From assembly GCA_963766345.1 (NCBI GenBank), contig CAVXZL010000004.1, positions 44,482-108,481 on the forward strand: a stretch of 64,000 bases of DNA, given 5' to 3'. Within the stretch, counting starts at the first letter, position 1, and every line of letters starts with the position of its first letter. Source of the DNA: DASVFB01 sp963766345. GTDB taxonomy: Bacteria > Actinomycetota > Thermoleophilia > Gaiellales > Gaiellaceae. The position numbers and the translations under genes were made by a program. This document shows, one piece after another, positions 1 to 8,411 of this stretch. The notes beneath the pieces are model-generated. The model made no database searches and was not told the DNA's origin. It saw only the letters and a list, made by a program, of their open reading frames with translations.

Positions 1-396
1 GTCGGCTGGGGCTCGAACGACTACTTCACGGAGTACGCGCGGGACGGTCGGGTCCTGCTCGACGGACGCTTCGGGTCCGGCAAGTCGGACTCCTATCGCG
101 CCTACCGCTTCCCGTGGCGCGGGCACCCGAAGGAGCGTCCCGCGGTCGCGGTGCGGACTGCGGCCGGGCGTACCGCGGTCTACGTGAGCTGGAACGGCGC
201 GACCGAGGTGCGGCGCTGGCGCGTGCTCGGGGGTCGAAGCGTGGCGCGGCTCGGCGCGTTGAAGGACGTGCCGAAGACCGGCTTCGAGACGCGCATCGTG
301 CTCGCCGCCCTCCCGCGCTACGTCCTGGTCGAGGCGCTCGATGACAGCGGTCGCGTTCTCCGGGGTTCACAACGGGTTCGAACGACGGCGCGCTAG
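1..396 (+). CDS. arylsulfotransferase (ASST)-like protein, C-terminal part
   Basis: The frame is open from base 1 to the TAG at 394-396, giving 131 residues of a protein that begins outside the window. It starts with VGWGSNDYFTEYARDGRVL and continues with SYRAYRFPWRGHP, which matches the last propeller blade and tail of arylsulfotransferase-family (ASST) proteins, where a WG...F.E....G..L pattern precedes a YRAYRFPW segment. The remaining residues form a small beta-rich domain. ASST proteins are usually exported and may transfer sulfate between phenolic compounds, but many actinobacterial members have no tested activity. Catalytic residues lie upstream and cannot be judged. It is followed by 200 bp without a gene before recG. 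Confidence 0.7.
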   Translation, partial: VGWGSNDYFTEYARDGRVLLDGRFGSGKSDSYRAYRFPWRGHPKERPAVAVRTAAGRTAVYVSWNGATEVRRWRVLGGRSVARLGALKDVPKTGFETRIVLAALPRYVLVEALDDSGRVLRGSQRVRTTAR

Positions 397-597
397 CCCG
401 CCGCGAGAGCCATCTGCTCGAGCTCTCCCTCGGCATCTCGCCGCCGAGCAGACGACGTAACAGTCGCTGGAGGCGTGGCACGCGGGCGAGCCGAGCGGCG
501 GTTGACTTCGCTGCACGCGACGTCCGCGGCCCGGTCCTATACTCGAAGCCTGTCCGCGACCGCGACAGCGACCCGCCAGCCCGCGGGATTCTCAGGC

Positions 598-2601
598 GTG
601 GACCCGCCGCCCGCCTGGCCGCCGTCGCGCTGCCGTCCCGCCGACCTCGACAGGCCGCTCGACACGCTGCCCGGCGTCGGCAAGACGATTCGCGCGCGGC
701 TCGCCCGGCTCGGCCTGCGCAGCGTGCGCGACCTCGTGGAGCATGCGCCGTTCCGCTACGTCGGTGCACGTCCGATCTCGAGCCTGTTCGGCGAAGTCGA
801 CGAGGTCTCGATCGAGGGAACCGTCGGCCGCGTCGCAAAGCGCATGCCGCGCGGACGCCGCGTGACGATTGTCGAGGCGACGATCTCCGACGACTCCGGC
901 CAGATCCGCGCGACGTGGTTCAACCAGCCGTGGGTCGCGGAGCAGCTTCGCGAGGGATCGCGCGTGCGGCTGATCGGCACCCTCCGGCGCGGCGCGTTCG
1001 CCGTCCGCGCGCACGAGCCGGCGTCGCAGCACGCCGAGCTCGTACCGGTCTATCCGGCAGGGGAGGACGTGACGCCGAAGAAGCTGCGCGAGCTCGTGCT
1101 CGCTGCATTGCCACGTGACGTCGCAGACCCTCTGCCGGCCGCGCTCAAGGAGCACGAGCGGCTGCCGGCGCGTGGGGACGCGCTTCGTGCGCTGCACAGT
1201 CCACGCACGCTCGAGGAAGCCGAGCGCGCGCGCACGCGCCTGGCCTTCGACGAGCTGCTCGTCCTGCAGCTCGGGCTCGCGCGCGTCGTGCGGGCCCGCG
1301 AGGAGGTGGTCGCGCCGGCGCTCGGCCCGCCCGGCGAGCTGATCGCGCGCTACCGCGAGGCGCTGCCGTTCGCGCTGACCGAGCATCAGGAGCAGGCCAT
1401 CTCTGAGATCGACCTGGATCTCGTGCGCACGGTGCCGATGCAGCGACTGCTGCAGGGCGACGTCGGCTCGGGCAAGACGGTCGTCGCCTTGTATGCGCTT
1501 CTGCGTGCGGTCGAGCGCGGCAGTCGAGGGGCGCTGATGGCGCCGACCGAGACGCTGGCGGAGCAGCACTTCCTGACGCTCGAGTCGCTGTGCGCGCCGC
1601 TCGGCGTGCGCGTTGCCCTCCTCACCGGCTCGGTGAAGAGCGATCCCGACGCGGACGTCCTCGTCGGCACGCACGCGCTGATCCAGGAGGGCGTCGACCT
1701 CTCGCGGCTCGCGGTCGCGGTGATCGACGAGCAGCATCGCTTCGGCGTCGAGCAGCGCAAGGCGCTCACCGAAGGTCGCGCGCCGCACGTGCTGCACATG
1801 ACGGCGACGCCGATCCCGCGGACGCTCGCGCTGACGGTCTACGGCGACCTGTCGGTGAGCGAGATCGCGAAGCCGCCGGCGTCGCGGAGGCCGGTCGTCA
1901 CCGCGTGGGTGACCGCGGAGCGTTCGGCGGATGCGTACCGGCGCCTGCGCCGTCACCTCGACGACGGCAAGCAAGCGTACGTCGTGTGCCCGCTGATCGA
2001 GGAGTCGGAGACCTCGGTCGCGCGCGCGGCGGAGGTCGAGGCGGAACGGCTGCGGCGCGGCGAGCTGAACGGCTACCGCGTCGGCCTGCTGCACGGCCGC
2101 CTGCGCCCGGCCGAGCGCCGCGAGCTGATGGCGCAGTTCAAGGCGCGCGAGCTCGACGTCCTCGTGGCAACGACGGTGATCGAGGTCGGCGTCGACGTCC
2201 CGAACGCGACGATCATGATCGTCCAGGAGGCGGATCGGTTCGGCCTTGCGACACTGCACCAGCTGCGTGGGCGCGTCGGCCGTGGCGCCGAGCAGTCGTA
2301 CTGTCTTTTGGTGTCGCGGCCACGCGAAGAGCTGACGGACGCAGCGAAGGAACGTCTGGAGGCGCTCGTCGCGACGACCGACGGCTTCGAGCTCGCCGAG
2401 AAGGATCTCGAGATCCGAGGCGAGGGACAGCTGCTCGGGACAAGGCAGTCGGGCTTGTCCGACCTGAAGTTCACGCGGCTCCGGACCGACCGCCAGTTGC
2501 TCGAGCGTGCGCGCGAGGCAGCGCGTGCGCTCGTCGACGTGCGCGGCCCCCTGGCCGACGAAGTGGATGCGCGGTTCTCCGACGCCGGGCCCACTGCCTA
2601 G
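598..2601 (+). CDS. recG: ATP-dependent DNA helicase RecG
   Basis: RecG remodels stalled replication forks and branched recombination intermediates. The N-terminal wedge/OB region contains LPGVGKTIRARLARLGL. The helicase core shows Walker A GDVGSGKT (about residue 287), motif II DEQHRFG (about 377, DEQH instead of DEAH/DEQH as usual for RecG), motif III MTATPIPRTLA and motif VI QLRGRVGRG. The GTG at 598 gives 667 aa and a normal N-terminus. The frame stays open back to a GTG at 475, but those extra 41 residues are Ala/Arg/Thr-rich and not family-like. Downstream, 2605-2637 is a perfect palindrome that could also end transcription, and rsmD follows on the same strand. Confidence 0.95.
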   Translation: MDPPPAWPPSRCRPADLDRPLDTLPGVGKTIRARLARLGLRSVRDLVEHAPFRYVGARPISSLFGEVDEVSIEGTVGRVAKRMPRGRRVTIVEATISDDSGQIRATWFNQPWVAEQLREGSRVRLIGTLRRGAFAVRAHEPASQHAELVPVYPAGEDVTPKKLRELVLAALPRDVADPLPAALKEHERLPARGDALRALHSPRTLEEAERARTRLAFDELLVLQLGLARVVRAREEVVAPALGPPGELIARYREALPFALTEHQEQAISEIDLDLVRTVPMQRLLQGDVGSGKTVVALYALLRAVERGSRGALMAPTETLAEQHFLTLESLCAPLGVRVALLTGSVKSDPDADVLVGTHALIQEGVDLSRLAVAVIDEQHRFGVEQRKALTEGRAPHVLHMTATPIPRTLALTVYGDLSVSEIAKPPASRRPVVTAWVTAERSADAYRRLRRHLDDGKQAYVVCPLIEESETSVARAAEVEAERLRRGELNGYRVGLLHGRLRPAERRELMAQFKARELDVLVATTVIEVGVDVPNATIMIVQEADRFGLATLHQLRGRVGRGAEQSYCLLVSRPREELTDAAKERLEALVATTDGFELAEKDLEIRGEGQLLGTRQSGLSDLKFTRLRTDRQLLERAREAARALVDVRGPLADEVDARFSDAGPTA

Positions 2602-2604
2602 AAC

Positions 2605-2785
2605 GGCCATGGCCGGGGTCTGACCCCGGCCATGGCCCGACCGGCCGTGAAGAATGTGCGGAAAGCGTGACGATCTCTTCACCGCCGGCCGCGCACCGCG
2701 AGGGTGTCGCCTGTCGCAAAGCCGCGCATACGTCCACATCGTCCGTATCGGCCATGGCCGGGGTCTGACCCCAGACATGGCCGGA
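2605..2785. repeat. composite intergenic repeat, copy A
   Basis: Two GGGGTCTGACCCC cores (2615-2627 and 2760-2772) have centres exactly 145 nt apart. The first lies in a perfect 16-bp-arm inverted repeat (2605-2637, one unpaired T). The interior block 2655-2675 (TGTGCGGAAAGCGTGACGATC, one base more than the cited core) and the pre-core ATCGTCCG...CATGGCCGGGG recur at the same offsets in copy B near 42863. It lies between recG and rsmD. It may be a MITE/REP-like element or a structured RNA; function is unknown. Confidence 0.75.
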
Positions 2786-2802
2786 AGGCACGATGTGCGC
2801 CG

Positions 2803-3329
2803 ATGAGAGTCATCGCCGGAACGCGCAAGGGCCACCGCATCGACGCCCCGCGAGGGCTCGAGACGCGCCCGACCTCGGACCGCGTCCGAGAGAACGTCTT
2901 CAACCTCGTGCAGGCATGGGTCGCGGACGCCGTCGTGCTCGACCTCTTCGCCGGCTCGGGCGCGATGGGGATCGAGGCGCTGTCGCGCGGCGCCGAGCGC
3001 GCCGTCTTCGTCGAGGCACAGGCACCGGCGTGCCGCGCGATCGAGCACAACCTCGACAAGCTGCGCCTCACGGGCGCGGAGGTCGTGTGTCGCGACGTCG
3101 TGCGCTTCGTCGCCGCCGACACGCGCGCGTACGACCTCGTCTTCTGCGATCCGCCGTACGACGAGTATGCGACCGTCGAGCCGGCGCTCGCGCGCTACGC
3201 GCCGAAGCTGCTCGCCGAAGACGGGCTGCTCGTGCTCGAGACGGCCGCGAAGACCGAGCCACGACTCCCGCTCGAGCAACGAACGTCTCGCCGCTACGGC
3301 GCTGCGCGGATTACCCTCTTCACGCGCTG

Positions 3330-3330
<1 letters not shown>
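2803..3330 (+). CDS. rsmD: 16S rRNA (guanine(966)-N(2))-methyltransferase RsmD
   Basis: A SAM-dependent enzyme that methylates G966 of 16S rRNA during 30S assembly. The 175-aa product has the usual RsmD length. Visible motifs are TRPTSDRVRENVFN near residue 22, the SAM-binding DLFAGSGAMGIEALSRGA, and the catalytic FCDPPYDEY that binds the target base. The ATG at 2803 was chosen because the frame upstream runs into the composite repeat. The stop TGA overlaps the coaD start as TGATG, so the two are likely translationally coupled. Confidence 0.93.
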
Positions 3331-3845
<515 letters not shown>

Positions 3846-3856
3846 ACTGGCCCGCG

Positions 3857-4357
3857 ATGGACGTCCTCGTACTCATCGACAAGCTCGACGACCTCGTACA
3901 CCAGGCGAAGGCCGTGCCGCTCACCGACCAGGTGCGGATCGACCGCGAGGAGATCTACGACATTCTCGACCAGATGCGCGCGACGATTCCCGAGGAGATC
4001 AAGCAGGCCCGCTGGATCGTGAAGGAGCGGCAGGAGATGCTCGCCGAGGCGAAGCGAGAGACCGATCGCGTCCTGCAGGAGGCGCGCGAGCAGGCCGTTC
4101 GCGAGGCCTCTCAGACCGAGATCGTCAAGCTCGCCGAGAAGCAGGCGCAGGAGATCATCGACGACGCGCGCCGCCAGGCGCGCGAGACCCGCCTCGAGAT
4201 GGAGGACTGGGCCGACGGCATCCTCTCGACGCTCGAGGTGAACCTCGACAAGTTCCTCGGCGCCGTCAAGCGCGGGCGCGAGCGGCTGCAGGAGCGCTCG
4301 CAGGAGTCGGTCGTAGCCGGTGTCGGCGCCTCGACCGACGACGAAGAACCTTATTAA
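3857..4357 (+). CDS. SepIVA/DivIVA-like coiled-coil protein
   Basis: 166 aa, predicted cytoplasmic and largely alpha-helical. The N-terminus MDVLVLIDKLDDLVHQAKAV followed by a Val/Pro-rich turn and an IPEEIKQA segment resembles mycobacterial SepIVA (Rv2927c), a DivIVA-type protein of septum and cell-wall site selection. Residues about 45-120 form a charged coiled coil rich in EA, KR and QE heptads, and the tail is acidic (DDEEPY). It sits in the same place as in mycobacteria, close to the yceD gene and rnc. Mycobacterial SepIVA is longer, so this is a short version. The link to septation is by homology and position only. Confidence 0.7.
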   Translation: MDVLVLIDKLDDLVHQAKAVPLTDQVRIDREEIYDILDQMRATIPEEIKQARWIVKERQEMLAEAKRETDRVLQEAREQAVREASQTEIVKLAEKQAQEIIDDARRQARETRLEMEDWADGILSTLEVNLDKFLGAVKRGRERLQERSQESVVAGVGASTDDEEPY

Positions 4358-5293
4358 CTAGGCAGCGACGAGCTCGAGCGCGTCGCCGGCGCAGAGGTCT
4401 TGCGCCGTCTCGACGAACGCGCGCGCCGCAGGCGTGCGATAGCGGTCGCGGTGCCACGCGATCCCGACGAGGCGCGGCGGGAGGGAATCTGCCAGGTCGA
4501 TCACCTCGACTCCGTCCGTCGGCTGCAGCGTCAGGCGCGGGACGAGCGCGACGCCGATGCCCGCGCCGACGAGGCCCTGAACCGTGCCGTTGTCGTCGGA
4601 GCGGAAGACGATGCGCGGCTCGGCTCCGGCGCGGCGAATCGCCGTCTCGACGGCGGCCATGCTCCGGCACTGGCGGTACCCGATCAGCGGCTCCTTGGCG
4701 ATCTCCCTCAGCGAGGGCGGCTTCAGCCGGCCGGCGAGCCGCGAGTCCGCTGGGACGAGCAGCACGTACGGGTCGACGATGAGCTGCACCGCCTCGAGCG
4801 GCGCCTCGTTCATCGGCAGCATCACGAACGACAGGTCGACCTCTCCGCGCTCGAGCCGCGCCTCGAGCTCGTCGTCGATCGCCGACTCCGAGAGCTGGAT
4901 CTCGACCTTCGGAAATGCCTCCTTGAACCTGCGGACGAGCGTGGGGAGGAGACGTGCGCTGACGCTCTGGTAGGTGCCGATGCGAAGCGGCCCGGCCGCG
5001 CCCTCGGAGAATGCGGCGAGGTCGGCCTGCGCCGCCTTCATGCGCGCGACGATCGCCTCCGCGTGGCGAAGCAGCAGCTGCCCGGCCTCGGTGAGCGACA
5101 CCGGCCGGGGCCCACCCGGGCGTTCGATCAGCTTCTCGCCGACAGCCCGCTCGAGGGCTGCGACCTGCTGGCTGATCGCCGACTGCGTGTAGCCGAGGGC
5201 GCGCGCGGCACGGCCGAACGAGCCATGCTCCGCGATGGCCTGGAGCGCGAGCAGATGCCGCAGCTCGACGCCGAGAAGACGATCAGGCTCCAT
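4358..5293 (-). CDS. LysR-family transcriptional regulator
   Basis: The N-terminal winged HTH (about residues 8-65) includes LRHLLALQAIAEHGSFGRAA and YTQSAISQQVAALE, followed by a LysR substrate-binding domain with two Rossmann-like lobes (GPLRIGTYQSVSARLLPTL, VALVPRL). An in-frame ATG lies 12 nt upstream (5303-5305), but it overlaps a TACGAT box (5304-5309, complement), so the ATG at 5291-5293 is the better start (311 aa). The stop abuts the end of the SepIVA-like gene with no gap. It is divergent from the yceD side. Ligand and target are not evident. Confidence 0.88.
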   Translation of the reverse strand: MEPDRLLGVELRHLLALQAIAEHGSFGRAARALGYTQSAISQQVAALERAVGEKLIERPGGPRPVSLTEAGQLLLRHAEAIVARMKAAQADLAAFSEGAAGPLRIGTYQSVSARLLPTLVRRFKEAFPKVEIQLSESAIDDELEARLERGEVDLSFVMLPMNEAPLEAVQLIVDPYVLLVPADSRLAGRLKPPSLREIAKEPLIGYRQCRSMAAVETAIRRAGAEPRIVFRSDDNGTVQGLVGAGIGVALVPRLTLQPTDGVEVIDLADSLPPRLVGIAWHRDRYRTPAARAFVETAQDLCAGDALELVAA

Positions 5294-5353
5294 AATCAAA
5301 CCCATCGTAACATCGACTTGCGCTTATCGACTGGCGGCAGGCAGAGTGGCCTC

Positions 5354-5458
5354 GTGGCAATCGTCCTCATCATTGCAATCGTGGCGTTCTTCCCGCTCGC
5401 CCTCGCGTTCGGCCGGGACTCGCGGCCGTACGACTCGCGCAGCCGGCGCTGGATCTAG
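5354..5458 (+). CDS. small single-pass membrane protein (34 aa)
   Basis: GTG 5354 to TAG 5458 encodes MAIVLIIAIVAFFPLALAF followed by a polar tail with GRDSRPYDSRSRRW. That is one hydrophobic helix and an Arg/Ser/Asp-rich cytoplasmic or periplasmic end. Small proteins of this shape with a DSR...R.W tail occur in actinobacteria, but I cannot name the family with certainty. It lies between the divergent LysR gene and yceD, with 28 bp to the latter's start. Short length makes the call tentative. Confidence 0.45.
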   Translation: MAIVLIIAIVAFFPLALAFGRDSRPYDSRSRRWI

Positions 5459-5474
5459 GGCTTCCGTCGAGCGC

Positions 5475-5480
5475 TACGCT
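5475..5480 (+). promoter_or_regulatory. -10 box TACGCT of the yceD-like gene
   Basis: TACGCT ends 6 nt before the GTG at 5487. Confidence 0.4.
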
Positions 5481-5486
5481 CGACCT

Positions 5487-5999
5487 GTGAAGTCGTTCAA
5501 CCTGCGCAGCGCCAAGCTCCGCTCCGGCGAGGAGTTTCGCGACGAGATCGAGCTCGAGCTCGGCGCCCTCGAATACGGCGGCCAGCGGTACCTGCCGGTC
5601 CCGGATACCGTTCCGGCCGAGCTCGTGATCGCCCGTGCGAGCACCGGCACGGTCTTCGAGCTCCACTTCGACGCGCGCCTACACGGGCCGTGCTACCGCT
5701 GTCTTGCGGACGCCGTCGTCGATCTCCACATCGACGGGCGCGAGTACCAGGCGACGAATCCGGAAGGCAGCGACGAGTTACGGACGCCCTATCTCGCCGA
5801 GGACAACCTCGACGTGCACGGGTGGGCGCGGGACGCGATCGCCCTAGCGCTGCCGGAGCAGATCCTCTGCCGCGCCGACTGCGCCGGCCTCTGCCCGATG
5901 TGCGGCAAGGACCTGAACGTCGAGCCGCACGAGCACGAGGAAGAGCGGGGCGACCCGCGCTGGGCCGTGCTCGCCGAGCTGCGCGACAAGCTCGAATAA
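5487..5999 (+). CDS. YceD/DUF177 family protein
   Basis: 170 aa. DUF177 proteins are nearly always encoded just before rpmF and have been linked to 23S rRNA processing/accumulation. The N-terminal beta domain is followed by GPCYRCLAD and a terminal CRADCAGLCPMCGKDLN cluster; the spaced CxxC pairs suggest zinc binding. The GTG at 5487 gives a normal DUF177 N-terminus (FNLRSAKLRSGEEF). In this genome the expected neighbour rpmF is 2.2 kb away because two opposite-strand genes lie between. Confidence 0.88.
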   Translation: MKSFNLRSAKLRSGEEFRDEIELELGALEYGGQRYLPVPDTVPAELVIARASTGTVFELHFDARLHGPCYRCLADAVVDLHIDGREYQATNPEGSDELRTPYLAEDNLDVHGWARDAIALALPEQILCRADCAGLCPMCGKDLNVEPHEHEEERGDPRWAVLAELRDKLE

Positions 6000-6017
6000 A
6001 ACGGGCGTCGGCCGCGG

Positions 6018-6602
6018 TTACGCCAGGAGGCCGACGAGCTCCGCGAACGAGCCGAGTCGGTCGATGCGGATCGAGCGGACACCTGCTGCGAGTGCGGTCT
6101 TCTCGTCCACCTCGGTGTCGCCGATCTCGACGGCGTCCTCCGGCGACACGCGTGCGCGCTCGAGCGCGAGCCGGATCAACTCCACGCGGTCGTCCGACTC
6201 GCAGCCGAACGCGCCCTCGCCCTCGGGAAAGAAGCGGTCGAGGCCGAGGCGCTCCATGCGCAGTCGCGCGATCCTCTCGGGCACGCCGGTCAGCAGCGCG
6301 AGCCTCACACCGCGGCGCTCGAGCTCCGCGAGCACCTCCGCCGCGCCGTCGGGCGCGCGCCAGTGCGACGTGTCGCCGAGGAGTTCGCGGTACCGCTCCT
6401 CGGCCTTGTCACACCAACCGGGATCCGGCTCGCGCCCGAGAATCTGCCGCACCTGCCAGAGCGCGGTCTGTCCCGCGTTGTCGTGTTGCAGGAACGCGTC
6501 GTCGGGCAGCGACGGGTCAAGCGAGTCGAGGATCGCGCGTACTGCGACGAGGTCGGGCGTGAGCAGCAGCGTGCCGTCGACGTCGAACAGCGCGAGCGTC
6601 AC
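6018..6602 (-). CDS. HAD-superfamily hydrolase (phosphoglycolate-phosphatase-like)
   Basis: 194 aa from the GTG at 6600-6602. HAD motif I is LALFDVDGTLLL at the N-terminus (first Asp is the predicted nucleophile). Motif II is RLALLTGV. The Lys and motif IV region is AVEIGDTEVDEKTALAAGV. An alpha-helical cap domain lies between motifs I and II. This architecture fits Gph/PGP-type phosphatases, substrate unknown. Its start overlaps the ABC-F stop by 3-4 nt (GTGA), so the two form one operon inserted between yceD and rpmF. Confidence 0.85.
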   Translation of the reverse strand: MTLALFDVDGTLLLTPDLVAVRAILDSLDPSLPDDAFLQHDNAGQTALWQVRQILGREPDPGWCDKAEERYRELLGDTSHWRAPDGAAEVLAELERRGVRLALLTGVPERIARLRMERLGLDRFFPEGEGAFGCESDDRVELIRLALERARVSPEDAVEIGDTEVDEKTALAAGVRSIRIDRLGSFAELVGLLA

Positions 6603-8116
6603 AGCTCGATCGTACGAGTCGCAGCGAACCGCTCGAGGAAGCGCCTGTCGTGCGTGACGAGCAGCACCGTGCCCGGATAGGCGGCGAGTGCTTCTTCGAG
6701 CTGCTCGATCGCCTCGACGTCGAGGTGGTTCGTCGGCTCGTCGAGGACGAGGCAGTTCACGCCGCGGGACTGCAACAGCGCGAGGACTGCGCGGCTGCGC
6801 TCTCCGGGCGAAAGCGACCGGGCCGGACGCAGCGCGTCCTCGCCTCGGATGCCGAACTTCGCAAGCAGCGTGCGCGCCTCCGCCGGCCTGAGTCCCGCCT
6901 CGTCGCGGAATCGTTCGAGCAGCGGCTCGTCCGACACGAAGAGCTCGCGCCGCTGGTCGAGCTCGCCGACGACGACGCCGGCGCCGATCGTTCGAGTGCC
7001 CGCGGCAAGCGGCACATCGCCGAGGACCGCCCGCAGCAGCGTCGTCTTGCCGGCGCCGTTCGGGCCGACGATCGCCACGCGGTCGCCCCAGCCGAGGTCG
7101 AGGTCGATCGGGCCGAGGCGGAAGTCGCCGCGCTCGACGACGGCGCCGCTCAACCGCGCCACGAGATCGCCGCTGCGCTCCTTCGGCGACAGGGTGAGCT
7201 CGAGCCGCCACGGGCTCCACGGCTTCTCCACCTCTTCGAGCCGCTCGAGGCGACGCTTTGCCTGCGCGACCTTCGACTTGAGCGCCTGCGTCTCACGCCT
7301 GCCGAGGTTGAGCCCGTGGCGCGCCTGCTCGCGGCGCACGCCGAGCAATCCCTCGAAGCGCCCGCGCTCGTCCACGAAGTCGGCGTACGCGGCCTGCTGC
7401 CGGTCGAGAGCGCGCAGCCGCTCGGCCTCGAACTCCGCGTACGTCCCGGCGAACTCGGCGATCAGGCGCATCTCGGGCTCGAACGCGACGATCCGCGTCA
7501 CGGTTCGATCGAGGAACGCACGGTCGTGGGACACGAGGACGATCGGTCCGGCGAAGCGCTCCACGTACCGCTCGAGCCGCTCGAGGCCGTCGAAGTCGAG
7601 GTCGTTCGTCGGCTCGTCCAGGCAGAGCACGTCGAACCGGGAGAGAAGCAATGCCGCGAGGGACACGCGCGCAGCTTCGCCGCCGGACAACGTCGCCAGC
7701 TCTGCGTCGAGCGAAACCTCGATCCCGAGTCGCGCGATGACCTTCCGCGCGCGGGGCTCGAGATCTCCGCCGCCGAGCGCGAGGAACTCGTCGACAGCGT
7801 CGGCGTCGCCTCGGCGCATCCGCGCTTCCGCCGCCGCGACGCCCGTGCGCCGCGCGAGGAAGCCGAGGAGCGTCTCACCCTCCCGGCGCTCCGCCTCCTG
7901 CGGCAGATAGCCGACGGTGCCGATGCGCTCGACTCGCCCGGCCGAAGGCTCGTCGACGCCGGCGAGAACGCGCAGCAGCGTCGACTTGCCGCTGCCGTTC
8001 GGCCCGACGACGCCGATGCGCGCAGCGGGGGGAACGGTGAGCGAGACGCGGTCGAGGACGACCGTTGCGCCGTACTCCTTCGTGATGTTCGTCGCGACAA
8101 CGCTGCCGCCGCGCAT
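6599..8116 (-). CDS. ABC-F family ATPase (translation factor / ribosome protection type)
   Basis: 505 aa with two ABC domains and no membrane segments. Walker A sites are GPNGSGKST and GPNGAGKTT; signatures are LSGGEAARVSLA and LSPGERSRAVLA; Walker B ends are CLDEPTNDLD and LDEPTNHLD. A charged coiled-coil linker separates the domains, as in EttA/Uup and antibiotic-resistance ABC-F proteins. ABC-F factors bind the ribosomal E site and affect stalling or drug binding. A strong AGGAGG lies just upstream of the ATG (8125-8130, complement), unlike most genes here, which have a -10 box in that place. Which subgroup it belongs to cannot be told by eye. Confidence 0.9.
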   Translation of the reverse strand: MRGGSVVATNITKEYGATVVLDRVSLTVPPAARIGVVGPNGSGKSTLLRVLAGVDEPSAGRVERIGTVGYLPQEAERREGETLLGFLARRTGVAAAEARMRRGDADAVDEFLALGGGDLEPRARKVIARLGIEVSLDAELATLSGGEAARVSLAALLLSRFDVLCLDEPTNDLDFDGLERLERYVERFAGPIVLVSHDRAFLDRTVTRIVAFEPEMRLIAEFAGTYAEFEAERLRALDRQQAAYADFVDERGRFEGLLGVRREQARHGLNLGRRETQALKSKVAQAKRRLERLEEVEKPWSPWRLELTLSPKERSGDLVARLSGAVVERGDFRLGPIDLDLGWGDRVAIVGPNGAGKTTLLRAVLGDVPLAAGTRTIGAGVVVGELDQRRELFVSDEPLLERFRDEAGLRPAEARTLLAKFGIRGEDALRPARSLSPGERSRAVLALLQSRGVNCLVLDEPTNHLDVEAIEQLEEALAAYPGTVLLVTHDRRFLERFAATRTIEL

Positions 8117-8124
8117 GCGAGAGA

Positions 8125-8130
8125 CCTCCT
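8125..8130 (-). promoter_or_regulatory. strong Shine-Dalgarno AGGAGG of the ABC-F gene
   Basis: AGGAGG 8 nt before the ATG at 8114-8116, supporting that start. Confidence 0.7.
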
Positions 8131-8207
8131 GATCGAAAGGAAGAGAGCCGGTATTCGATCTAGAGATCCGTCATAGGAGGCCCCACAGGGCCGCGCGGAA
8201 TGTTAGC

Positions 8208-8213
8208 TAGACT
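8208..8213 (+). promoter_or_regulatory. -10 box TAGACT of rpmF
   Basis: TAGACT ends 9 nt before the rpmF ATG; with the upstream gene divergent, this is the likely promoter of rpmF-plsX. Confidence 0.5.
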
Positions 8214-8222
8214 GGCGCGCCG

Positions 8223-8411
8223 ATGGCAGTCCCGAAGAAGAAAACGTCGAAGGCACGCCGCGACAAGCGCCGGGCGACGCATCGCCTCGAGGCGCCGCGC
8301 GTCAACGAGTGCCCGACGTGCCATCGTCCGAAGCGCCCGCATCACGCGTGCCCGAACTGCAAGACGTACAAGGGCCGTGACATCGAGCCGCTGACGACTC
8401 AAGCGCCGTAA
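8223..8411 (+). CDS. rpmF: 50S ribosomal protein L32
   Basis: 62 aa, full length for L32. The N-terminus AVPKKKTSKARRDKRRATH is typical. It is the zinc-binding form with CPTC...CPNC. The stop TAA overlaps the plsX ATG as TAATG. The rpmF-plsX pair is conserved in bacteria and links ribosome and membrane lipid synthesis. Confidence 0.97.
   Translation: MAVPKKKTSKARRDKRRATHRLEAPRVNECPTCHRPKRPHHACPNCKTYKGRDIEPLTTQAP

Noticed and set aside
502..543. TTGACT and TATACT upstream of recG as a promoter
   Set aside because: The spacing is 30 nt, far from 16-19; TATACT alone is possible but unsupported.
592..3279. Long reverse-strand open frame opposite recG
   Set aside because: Arg/Gln-rich composition typical of antisense frames in high-G+C DNA; recG motifs on the plus strand explain it.
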